From positions 673,323 through 737,322 of the forward strand of contig NZ_PZJV01000001.1 of assembly GCF_003206155.1 (NCBI RefSeq): a stretch of 64,000 bases of DNA. The letters are read 5' to 3'. Below the pieces are notes generated by a model. That model ran no database searches. It saw only the letters and a list, made by a program, of their open reading frames with translations, and was not told where the DNA came from. Positions 7,265 through 15,383 of the stretch are shown piece after piece. The translations under genes and the position numbers were made by a program. The DNA comes from Salinicola halophilus (lineage in GTDB: Bacteria; Pseudomonadota; Gammaproteobacteria; Pseudomonadales; Halomonadaceae). Position 1 is the stretch's first letter; each line of letters starts with the position of its first letter.

Positions 7265-9878
7265 CTTCCGGTCGAGCCTGTGACAGGGGGCTTTTGTCCC
7301 GCTCGCGTTGGTAGAGGGTTTCCCAGCGTTCCCAAAGGGGGCGAATGTCGGGTGCGACCCGGTTCTTGTCGATCTTGCGCCACGCGTCGGCGTCGAGCGA
7401 GGCGAGTTTCTCCCGCAGCGTCGTGTCGAACGAGAAATCCGTCGTCGGTGCCCGGATGGCGAAGCGCGCCGTGGTCTGCATCACCAGGTAGTCCGGCGCG
7501 AACGCCTCGACCAGCGAGGGGTCGAGGTTGCCGGCCGTATGCACGAAGATCAGCCGTGCGAAGATCCGCGAGAGATAGTTGAAAAGGCCCGCGCTCGAAG
7601 ACGCCCCGCAGAGCAGCAGCGTCGCGTCGCTCAGCGGCTTGGGATTGTCGAAGATCGCCAGCCGGCCGAAGTTGGGCACGGCGTTGTCGTAGACCTTGTG
7701 CTTGGCGTTGGAGAACGAGCCAAGGATCTCCACCGGTTGGCGAACCGGCGGCTCGAGCTTGCCACCGAGATCGCCCAGATGATCCACCGTCCGATAACTG
7801 TCCTTGGCGAAGCGCTTGTTCACCGCCTTGCGCCGCACGCCGAAGGCGACGGCCAGCTCGGTCGCGGCTTCCTTCGCCGCGCGATGGGTCCAGTGGGTAT
7901 CCGTGCGGTAGAAGGCGTCGTCACCCAGGGCCTTCAAGGCATCGAGCGGATAGAGCGTGTTCCCCGGTGCAAGCGTCAGGATCTGGTCGACCGGCGTGGT
8001 GGTCGCTCGCGGGGAGCCGTAGGCCTCTTCCAGCACGGTTTCCTTGGAGGGCGTGATCAGAACGCGATGCTCGATACCTCTGGCCACCGCGGCCTGGGCG
8101 AGGGCGTCGAAATAGACCCGCCAGCTCGCGAGCCCGCGGCGGGTGAGCAGCAGATTGCCGCGGTGCTGCTCGGCGCTCAAGTTGGTGTCCGCGCGTAGAA
8201 AGAGCCAGTCGTGTTTGCCGACCAGCACCTTATCCGCCTCTCGCACGGTTGCGGTGTCGCCGCGAACCTTCAGCGTCTGCAGGGGCCAGCGCCGACGGCC
8301 GATCTCGAGTTCCAGCTCGCAGCGTGTCACGCCAAGCGGCAACAAGAACTGGAAGCCGCACTGGAGCTGAGGGTGGCTAGGGGCGTCATCGAAGCCGAAA
8401 TGGGCCACCACATCAGGACGCTTCTTGGTGAACGCCTGCTTGAGTTCGTAATCCGGTGCCCAGCGCGCTACCAGCCGGGCGGCGGCGTTGAAATCGGCGA
8501 AGGCGTCGGTAAGAAAGAGCCATCCCTGCACCAGAACCTGCCCCGCCTCGACTCGCGCCGGCCCCTCGGCCTTGGGATAGTCGATCACCCAGTGGCGAAC
8601 CGGAGAAGCGGGCTCGCTCGGCTTGCGAGAAAAGAGCGACCACTCCTTTTTGGCCGCGGGGGCCTTATTCTCTTTCGGTGCCTGGGACGCCGCCTGCGCC
8701 CCGACCGCGGGGGAGGTCTCCGTCGAAGGCGCCATGTCCGCCGACAGCCCGCTACCCGCTGAGAATTCTTGCCCCACTGTGGGCGCTTTCTGCGCTGACG
8801 GCGCTTTTCCCGGTGAAGGCTCTCTAACCGCTGAGGGCGCTTTCCCCGCTGAAGGCTCTCTACCCGCTGAAGGCTCTCTCCCCGCTGAGGGCTCTCGCCT
8901 CACCAGCGGCTCCTTGGGTTCCCGAGGCGCACGCCAGGTGTGGCCCATCGGCAGGAGATTCGCTGTCGCATCGCCGCGAAGGCGGCGGTGGAGCTCTATG
9001 ATGACCTCGAGCTCGGCCAGTGCATCGCGCACGCGCGGCGCCAGCGCTGCCGCCAGCGTGCAGGTGTCGTCGTTACGATCGTGGCGCTCGAAGTAGACGG
9101 CGGTCTTGGTATAGCCCACGGTCGCCGCACTGCCGCGGCGCGCCTTCTTCAGCACGAACTCCTCGACCGACTTCACCAGGTAGTGGTTGAGCCGTACCTC
9201 GTTCCAGACGATCTCTTCGGAGAGGCCGCGACGCGGCATGCCCTCGCGGGAGAGGCGAAACTCGAACGGCTCGCCTTTGGCATTGCGCATTTCGCCGCGA
9301 GTCAGTTCGGGGTGATGCGGGTTCTGCATCCGCGCCAGCGCCGAGCGCCGCACGATCGATTTGTAATGGTGATTGGGACCGAAAGCCTGCTTGGCGCGCC
9401 GCTGGAACCGCTCGATCACCAGACCTTCCTGGCGAAAGCGCTGGCCGCTGGAGCCAAAGCAGCACCAGTTGAGACTGACGGCGCCGATGGCGTCATCCGC
9501 GAAGCGCTGCTCCAACCAGGCATGCAGCCGCGCCCGCGGGTCGGTGTCTTCCTTGCCTTTCGGCGGGACAGGCAGGATGTATTCGTCGGCGTCGATGAAG
9601 GCGATCAGCTCGACGTCCTCGGGACAGAGCGCGGCAAGCTTCTCGTAGGCGAGCAGCTGCGGGGCCCGATCCGATGGCGTCGGCACGTCGATGACCTGCA
9701 GCCAGTCGTCGTCTTCGGCATCGCGACTCAGCGCTTCCAGCATCTCTCGAGTGCCGTCCTGACTGCCGTTGTCGGCGATGAGAAAACGGTCGGCACCGAC
9801 GACGCGGTGATAGGCGATCCACTCCAGCAGGGAGTCGATCTCGTCTTTCACAATTGCCGCAATAGCCAGCTTCACCAA
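7251..9878 (-). CDS. Glycosyltransferase fused to an SGNH/AlgX-like acyltransferase-type domain, 875 aa
   Basis: Residues 1-300 are a GT-A transferase of the Glyco_tranf_2_4/GT92-like type: AIVKDEIDSLLEW at the start, then NGSQDGT and a DxD-like FIDADEY (D96, D98). Residues about 329-366 form a low-complexity linker of hexapeptides (EPSAGR, KAPSAV and similar). Residues about 430-490 look like a small beta domain. From about 500 to 870 the protein resembles AlgJ/AlgX-type SGNH domains that move or hold acetyl groups on exopolysaccharide: the D-T-H-W motif sits near residue 658 and a serine-rich LLCGASSSAG near residue 755 could give the nucleophile. No signal peptide is seen, unlike AlgX, so this SGNH part would be cytoplasmic. 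The gene lies 126 nt after the 1026-aa protein and overlaps the next gene. Confidence 0.75.
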   Translation of the reverse strand: MVKLAIAAIVKDEIDSLLEWIAYHRVVGADRFLIADNGSQDGTREMLEALSRDAEDDDWLQVIDVPTPSDRAPQLLAYEKLAALCPEDVELIAFIDADEYILPVPPKGKEDTDPRARLHAWLEQRFADDAIGAVSLNWCCFGSSGQRFRQEGLVIERFQRRAKQAFGPNHHYKSIVRRSALARMQNPHHPELTRGEMRNAKGEPFEFRLSREGMPRRGLSEEIVWNEVRLNHYLVKSVEEFVLKKARRGSAATVGYTKTAVYFERHDRNDDTCTLAAALAPRVRDALAELEVIIELHRRLRGDATANLLPMGHTWRAPREPKEPLVRREPSAGREPSAGREPSAGKAPSAVREPSPGKAPSAQKAPTVGQEFSAGSGLSADMAPSTETSPAVGAQAASQAPKENKAPAAKKEWSLFSRKPSEPASPVRHWVIDYPKAEGPARVEAGQVLVQGWLFLTDAFADFNAAARLVARWAPDYELKQAFTKKRPDVVAHFGFDDAPSHPQLQCGFQFLLPLGVTRCELELEIGRRRWPLQTLKVRGDTATVREADKVLVGKHDWLFLRADTNLSAEQHRGNLLLTRRGLASWRVYFDALAQAAVARGIEHRVLITPSKETVLEEAYGSPRATTTPVDQILTLAPGNTLYPLDALKALGDDAFYRTDTHWTHRAAKEAATELAVAFGVRRKAVNKRFAKDSYRTVDHLGDLGGKLEPPVRQPVEILGSFSNAKHKVYDNAVPNFGRLAIFDNPKPLSDATLLLCGASSSAGLFNYLSRIFARLIFVHTAGNLDPSLVEAFAPDYLVMQTTARFAIRAPTTDFSFDTTLREKLASLDADAWRKIDKNRVAPDIRPLWERWETLYQRERDKSPLSQARPEGDSP
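8781..8894 (-). repeat. Coding hexapeptide repeat (18-nt units)
   Basis: Six to seven in-frame 18-nt units encode E/K-x-P-S-A-x peptides (EPSAGR, EPSAGR, EPSAGK, APSAVR, EPSPGK, APSAQK). They form the linker between the transferase and SGNH-like halves of the 875-aa protein. Slippage at such repeats would change linker length without shifting frame. Confidence 0.85.
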
Positions 9879-9929
9879 TGACTCCCTTCACAATCTTCCG
9901 TCGACCGGGTTCGCGCGATTCGCGCCCCC

Positions 9930-10000
9930 GTCATGCCCCTACCCGCCGTCCTCTCGCCCGTCATGCTCTCGCCCGTCATGCTTTCGCTCGTCATTCTTGG
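9930..10000. repeat. 15-nt tandem direct repeats in an intergenic gap
   Basis: Units begin at 9930, 9945 (degenerate), 9960, 9975 and a partial at 9990; the core is GTCATGCTCTCGCCC. They fill most of the gap between the 1026-aa and 875-aa genes. The 15-nt period could be read as pentapeptides in a minus-strand frame, but that frame has no start or stop fitting a gene. Confidence 0.75.
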
Positions 10001-10004
10001 GCAG

Positions 10005-13000
10005 TCACTCGCGACGGCCGAGCAGAGTCGCATAGGCCTCGTCCAGTGAGGCGACATACCGATCCCAGCCGTAGCGGGAGACGGCCCGGCGGCGTCCCGC
10101 CTCCCCCAGCGCCAAGAGCCGGCTGGGATCAGCCGCCAGCGTGGCGAGCGCCTGCGCCAGGGCATCGGTATCACCGAACGGGACCAGCCACCCGCCGGCT
10201 TCGCCCTCGCCCGCCTCGGCGCCGACGACCTCCGGCAGCGCGCCGCGATGATACCCGACAAACGCCCGGCCCGCGGCCATCGCCTCCAGCGCCGTACGGC
10301 CGAAGGACTCTTCGAAGTGGGCCAGACTGAGCACGACCTGCACCCGCGTCAACGCCTTTGCGGGTGACGTTATGTACCCCGCCAGCGTCACTCGGCAACA
10401 GGCACGCTGCGTGACGCGATCAGCCAGCGCCTCCAGGGCCGGCGTCGGCGTGCCGAAGACGATGAATTCGACGGCCGCCTCGCGCTCGCCCAGCGCGGCG
10501 GCCAGGGCCTCGAGATCGGTCAGCCCCTTGTTGGCACTGGCGCTGGCAAGAATCCCCACCCGGAGCGGCGCGTCGGTCGTGCCACCCGCTACCGGCAGCG
10601 CGAGGAGCGGGTCCATATCGATGGTGTTCGATACCGTCGTCAGCCGCGCCCCCGCCGATTCGTTCGGACCAGCGGTAGTGGATGACTCACTCTGCACGTC
10701 GGTCGTGGTTCGGGTGAAAGCCGACTGAATGGAAGCCTCCTGGATGAAAGCCGCCTGGGTGTATGCCGAATTGGCGATCAGCAAATCGGCGCGTTCGCGC
10801 ACGGCGGCGATGATCGTCTCGGCATCGGCATTGAGCGTGTCGCACAGAATGGCGTCTGCCCTTGGCAGTTCGCGCAGGTGAATCCCGACCGGTACACCGC
10901 AGCGACGCGCGGCGATCAGCGGCGCCTCGAGCACCAGGCTGTTGAGGGAGACGGCATCGACCTGGAAGCGTTCGATCAGGTGCGAGAAGTGATCGACCGT
11001 TCTCGGCTCCGCCTCACCGCCGAGCTGCCACCAGCCGTAGGGCAGGATTGCCACGGCGTGGCTGATCGTACGCAGCGTTTCGAGATACTCGTCGTTGACC
11101 GCACTCGGCAGCGCGACGATGAGCCGATACCCCGATTCGCATAGCCCCCGCGCCACGTCGAGCAGGCTTCGCTCGGCGCCGTAGAGCTGAACATCGGCCT
11201 GGTGGCCGCACAGCAGGAGCGTGGCCTTCGCCTCGGTTGGCACGTGCCTGCCCTCGAACACCGGCAGCGGATCACCGCGCTGCGCGACCGGCGAGACGAG
11301 CCAGTGCGTCAAGGCGTTTTCCAGCGCCACGGCGCCGTTCAGCGAGCGCGCGTAACCGGACTGACTGAAATCCGGACCGGGGTCGAGCCCCTCGAAGCGC
11401 CCTTCTCGCCAGTAGTGATCGAACGCCTCGACGCGCGTGTCGTGTAGCTGGGGGTGGCGGCGTAGATACCAGCCGGCATCGAACAGCGGCGAAGCCTCGA
11501 GGCGGTCCCGCTCGTCCACCGCCTCGCCTTCGCGTACGAGGGCTTCCGCTGCATCAGGCTCTCGCAAAAACTCTGGCGGTGCCGGAAACGGCCGATGGCG
11601 TCTACCTCGCTCGCCGGTACGGGGTAGATAGAGCGCACCATCGGCGCAAGCATGCCAGCGTCGGGCGGCCGCCATGTAACGGCCACGGGCGCCTAAAAAC
11701 TGGCTGCTGAGATGCGTCTCTCCGTGCTGGCTGAGCGAGGTCTCCGAGGCCCGCCCGAACGCCAGCGGCAGCGCTGGCGCTACCGGGACGATCGCCTCGA
11801 CCCCGTACGCCACCTCGATGCGCGCGAGATATTCGGAATCCGCATTGACGCGCACCTCGTCCCAGAAGCCGAGCCGGTCGACAACCGCTCGACGAAACAT
11901 CAGCGACGACAGATTCCGGTGGACCCAGCCCTCGTCGTCCTCCAGTCGCCAGCGGTGACACCAGAGCGCCGGCGTGGCCCGCGTCCAGTGGCTGATCGCA
12001 GCGACCGGTGTGACGGCCCTTTTCTTGCGTGACTTTCTCGCCCTCGCTTCGGCGTCGTTTAACGCCTCGACCTGACTCGCGATGCGGTCCGGGTGCGACC
12101 AGTCATCGCTATCGTGCGTCGTGATCTGTTCGCCGTTCGCAGTGGCCAAGCCAACATTGCGGGCGGCGTACGCGCCGCGGTTTTCGGCTTGCAAGATAAC
12201 GGTATAAGTCATCGACGCCGGACATTCCTCTCGCAGCCGATTCAGCACCTCGACGGTGCCGTCATGACTGGCATCGTCGACGACAATGATCTCCAGCGAG
12301 CGCCAGGTCTGCGCAAACAGACTGCGAATCGCCGTGGCGACGGTTTCCGCCGCGTTGTAGACCGGCACGATGACGCTGACGAGCGGCCCGCGGCGTCGAT
12401 CACGCGAGCGCTTCAACGCCACCAGCCGATCGAGCGCCGGTGCCGCCCCCTCCGTCAGCGTCAACGTGGAAACGCGATACGATTCGAAGCAGGCGTTGAG
12501 TGGGACCAGCGCCCTCGCGGGTGGCATTCCCGCTGCCAGGTTCCGATTGAGCCGGGCCAGCGCCGCCTCTGCACTGCCTGGCCAATCGCGCTCCAGCGCG
12601 GAGACGATCGCCTCTTGAAGCGTCGGATCCGCATCCAGGCGCTGCAGACACTCCAGCGCCAGCAGCGCCGGTGCCGGACCCCGTGGCCAGTCGATCAGCG
12701 CGTCATCGCTGAAAAGCCAGCCCAGCGCCGTCTCGGCCTGCCCTCGCCAGGCCGTCCAGCGCGCCAGCGCCCAGCGGGCGTGATGGCGCTCCTCGCGGCT
12801 TGCCGAATGATCGTCCGCCAGCCGCTCTAGCCGAGCCAGCATCACCGGCCCTGCCCCTCGCCAGAGATGAAAATCCCGGGCGAGCGCGCGGTTGCGACGC
12901 GGCAGGCGTCCCTCGTACTGCCCGAACCGAAGGTAGTGATCGAGCGGTTCGAGTTTGGCCGCGGCAACGTCCGGATAGGCGTGCAGGTACCACTCAGCGT

Positions 13001-13085
13001 CGAAATCCACGCGAGCGGACGCCCCGGCGGCATCCTCTTGCCACCGGGGCGCGCTCTTCAGCCAGCGCTTGAGCGACGCGATCAT
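10005..13085 (-). CDS. Bifunctional glycosyltransferase (GT2 + GT4) with YPDV repeat domains, 1026 aa
   Basis: Multidomain enzyme. Residues 27-61 hold one YPDV unit (FDAEWYLHAYPDV, then DHYLRFGQYEGR). A helical section follows, then a family 2 transferase from about 235 (VSVIVPVYNAAETV; THDSDDWSHP near 322 as the DxD-like site). A second, weaker YPDV unit starts near 533 (FDAGWYLRRHP, then FDHYWREGRFEG). From about 618 to the end is a GT4-like GT-B domain (LLLCGHQADVQLYGAERSL at its start; E-x-F-G-R-T-A-L-E-A-M-A-A-G at the nucleotide-sugar site). Two transfer activities in one chain suggest it adds two sugars per repeat. Its ATG overlaps the upstream stop by 4 nt (ATGA), so it is translationally coupled to the methyltransferase/coiled-coil protein. 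Confidence 0.85.
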   Translation of the reverse strand: MIASLKRWLKSAPRWQEDAAGASARVDFDAEWYLHAYPDVAAAKLEPLDHYLRFGQYEGRLPRRNRALARDFHLWRGAGPVMLARLERLADDHSASREERHHARWALARWTAWRGQAETALGWLFSDDALIDWPRGPAPALLALECLQRLDADPTLQEAIVSALERDWPGSAEAALARLNRNLAAGMPPARALVPLNACFESYRVSTLTLTEGAAPALDRLVALKRSRDRRRGPLVSVIVPVYNAAETVATAIRSLFAQTWRSLEIIVVDDASHDGTVEVLNRLREECPASMTYTVILQAENRGAYAARNVGLATANGEQITTHDSDDWSHPDRIASQVEALNDAEARARKSRKKRAVTPVAAISHWTRATPALWCHRWRLEDDEGWVHRNLSSLMFRRAVVDRLGFWDEVRVNADSEYLARIEVAYGVEAIVPVAPALPLAFGRASETSLSQHGETHLSSQFLGARGRYMAAARRWHACADGALYLPRTGERGRRHRPFPAPPEFLREPDAAEALVREGEAVDERDRLEASPLFDAGWYLRRHPQLHDTRVEAFDHYWREGRFEGLDPGPDFSQSGYARSLNGAVALENALTHWLVSPVAQRGDPLPVFEGRHVPTEAKATLLLCGHQADVQLYGAERSLLDVARGLCESGYRLIVALPSAVNDEYLETLRTISHAVAILPYGWWQLGGEAEPRTVDHFSHLIERFQVDAVSLNSLVLEAPLIAARRCGVPVGIHLRELPRADAILCDTLNADAETIIAAVRERADLLIANSAYTQAAFIQEASIQSAFTRTTTDVQSESSTTAGPNESAGARLTTVSNTIDMDPLLALPVAGGTTDAPLRVGILASASANKGLTDLEALAAALGEREAAVEFIVFGTPTPALEALADRVTQRACCRVTLAGYITSPAKALTRVQVVLSLAHFEESFGRTALEAMAAGRAFVGYHRGALPEVVGAEAGEGEAGGWLVPFGDTDALAQALATLAADPSRLLALGEAGRRRAVSRYGWDRYVASLDEAYATLLGRRE

Positions 13086-15313
13086 TGCGGACGCGGCTCG
13101 CGCCCTTCCTTGATACCGTCGCGAATGTAGTGAAGCAGCGGGTTGATGCCGGTCAGCGCGACGTCGGGATACGCCTCCAGATACCCGGCGCTGTCGAAAT
13201 GCGGCGAAGGGTTACGCCCTTCGAAGCCGCCGAACTTCAGGTAATGCAGGGCCGGTTTGCTGGCGTAGTCGGCATCGTTGGCGAGATCCGGGTATTGCTT
13301 CAGGTACCACTGGCCGTCGAAGAGTTCGCTGGATTCGACCTCGGCGATGGTCTCCTCCTGGCGCTTGCGCTGGCGTAGCTGCTCGCGGCGTTTTTCGGAT
13401 TTCGCCCCCAGCCCGGGGAGCGGCAGCCTGCCGCCTGCGAAGCCCGACTTGCGGGCCCGCGCCTGATCGCCAGCCGGTGTCGGATTCAACTGTTCGCGAA
13501 GCGACTGCAGCTCGCGGTCTTTCTCTTCCATCGCCGCCGTGAGATCGCCGAGCTCGTCGAAACGGCTCGCCAGGGATTTCTCGCGCTTTTTAAGTAGCTT
13601 CTTGAGTTCGGCAAGATCTCGCTCGGTCGATTTTTTGTCTTTCTTTGCCGAGGCCAGTCGTGCCTCGAGCTGCATCAGTACTTCACTGTCCCGAGCCTCA
13701 CGCTCACTGGAACTTGTACGGAGCTGTTCGGCTTCAAGGGTGCGTCGATCAAAGTCGGCTTGGAGACGAGCAATAACTTCGGTTTTTTCCGCCTCCTTTT
13801 CATGGGCATAAGTACGTAGCCGCTCGACTTCGGCGCGCGAGCTGTCAAGCTCCACCTTTGCCTGCTGTAGCTCGGACTCGATCCTTTTACCTTCAGCTGA
13901 TGACAGTGCCGAGGTGTTTTCGAGTTGGCGAGTCAGCTTGTCACGGAGCTTGCGAAGCTCCTTCATCTCGACTTTCTTGTCTTCGTTACGCTGGTTGTAA
14001 ACTTCCGCTCTCTGTTTGTAATACTCCTGCTGACGATCCGCCTCTTCGGCGATGTTGGTCATCGTCGCCAGTTCGCGAAAGCGCGTCTGAATGTTCTCGT
14101 CGCGCTCGGCGATGACACCTTCGAGGCGCGTCTTCTCGCTTTCCGCCTGCGTCAGGCTCGCGGTCACTTCGGTCAACCGGGCTTCGAGCGCCGTAAGATC
14201 GGTTTGCAGCTGGTCGCGCTCGAGGCTTGCCGCTTCCGACATCTGGGTCAGCGTCGCGATATCTTCGAAGCGCGTCTGAATATTGCGATCGCGCTCGGCG
14301 ATCTGCGCTTCGAGCCCCTGAGACCGATGCTCGGCCGCGTGCAGTGCTGCGCCTTTCTCACTCAGCTGCGTTTGAAGCTGTGCCAGCTCCGTCTGCAACG
14401 AGTGCGCCGACCCCTGTGCATCGGCCAGTTCTTCAGCCAGGTGAAGCTTGTCGGACTCCAGACTTTTCAGCGCTTCGTCACGGGATTCGAGCTGCGTCGT
14501 CAAATGCGCGACGGTAGCCGCTCGGTCGTCACGATCCTGTATCAGCGTTTCGACCTGCGCATCGGCACTGCGCAGTCTTGCCGTTTGCTGATCGGCAAGT
14601 ACCTGGTCCGCGCAGGCACGGCCAAGCCGTGCAAAAACCTCGCGAACAGTTCTCGCCGCCGTGGGCGCGCTCCAGCGGGATATCAGCGTTTCCAGCAGCT
14701 CCGGCAGTCGCTCACCGACCATGACCACGCCCAGGCCATCGCCGTGATGAAAGGTGATCGAACGATAGACCATCTGGAGCTTGGCAAACTGCTCATGGGC
14801 GAGGCAGCCCGGCTCATGGCGGTTGATGCCGGGAATGAGCACGATGCCGCGCTCGGAGACGCGATCGATCCAGCGATCCAGCACGTCCTCCATGTCTTCA
14901 TCATCGATGTCGAGATCCAACGCCAGCAGATCGACGCTGCCGGGCTCGATCTGCTTGGCCGCTCGCCTCGGATCGACCCGCAGGTCTCGAGACAGTGCGC
15001 CGTAGCGGCGATCTGCCAGGGTGAGAACATCTTCGGCGTCAGGGCTTTTGTGGTCTGCGACGAGCAAGCATTCGCCGTGAAGCTCGAGCCGGTTGACCGC
15101 CTGACAAAACGTCAGATGCGGGCTGCCTTTTCGGGCGCCCAGCGTGACCGCGCGCGCCGGTGCCGCCACCTCGAACAGCCAGAAAACGAACGGCAAATGC
15201 TCGAGCCAGGACGACGGCTCCAGGTGATCCGGGCGTATGAACATCGCCCCTCGCGCCAAGGACTGGAGCGGTGCACTGCTAGGTGCATTGTTGGCACTTT
15301 TGCTCAACTTCAT
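13082..15313 (-). CDS. Methyltransferase-like domain + long coiled coil + C-terminal YPDV repeats, 743 aa
   Basis: Residues 1-220 look like a class I SAM-methyltransferase of the Methyltransf_24 type: VTLGARKGSPHL is the likely glycine loop, followed by DLLALDLDIDDEDMEDVL and GIVLIPGINRH. Residues about 245-615 form a nearly continuous coiled coil rich in E, Q, L and A with an internal repeat: IAERDRNIQTRFEDIATLT (about 340), IAERDENIQTRFRELATMT (about 403) and a weaker copy near 580. Residues 660-743 hold two YPDV units (FDGQWYLKQYPDL and FDSAGYLEAYPDV, each followed by HY and EGR). A methyltransferase attached to a long coiled coil recalls WbdD, where the coil measures O-antigen length; that parallel is inference and no kinase domain is seen. 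The gene lies 70 nt after the 893-aa transferase and is coupled to the next gene. Confidence 0.75.
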   Translation of the reverse strand: MKLSKSANNAPSSAPLQSLARGAMFIRPDHLEPSSWLEHLPFVFWLFEVAAPARAVTLGARKGSPHLTFCQAVNRLELHGECLLVADHKSPDAEDVLTLADRRYGALSRDLRVDPRRAAKQIEPGSVDLLALDLDIDDEDMEDVLDRWIDRVSERGIVLIPGINRHEPGCLAHEQFAKLQMVYRSITFHHGDGLGVVMVGERLPELLETLISRWSAPTAARTVREVFARLGRACADQVLADQQTARLRSADAQVETLIQDRDDRAATVAHLTTQLESRDEALKSLESDKLHLAEELADAQGSAHSLQTELAQLQTQLSEKGAALHAAEHRSQGLEAQIAERDRNIQTRFEDIATLTQMSEAASLERDQLQTDLTALEARLTEVTASLTQAESEKTRLEGVIAERDENIQTRFRELATMTNIAEEADRQQEYYKQRAEVYNQRNEDKKVEMKELRKLRDKLTRQLENTSALSSAEGKRIESELQQAKVELDSSRAEVERLRTYAHEKEAEKTEVIARLQADFDRRTLEAEQLRTSSSEREARDSEVLMQLEARLASAKKDKKSTERDLAELKKLLKKREKSLASRFDELGDLTAAMEEKDRELQSLREQLNPTPAGDQARARKSGFAGGRLPLPGLGAKSEKRREQLRQRKRQEETIAEVESSELFDGQWYLKQYPDLANDADYASKPALHYLKFGGFEGRNPSPHFDSAGYLEAYPDVALTGINPLLHYIRDGIKEGREPRPQ

Positions 15314-15383
15314 CGTTTACCCTTGCTTCTGGACTTCTATTCGAAATTAACGATTCTTATTTGCTATTCCCAGCGACCGCCGT

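Noticed and set aside
5669..7582. 637-aa open frame on the plus strand
   Set aside because: Antisense to the 839-aa glycosyltransferase, Arg/Val-rich with no recognisable motifs; a shadow frame of GC-rich coding DNA.
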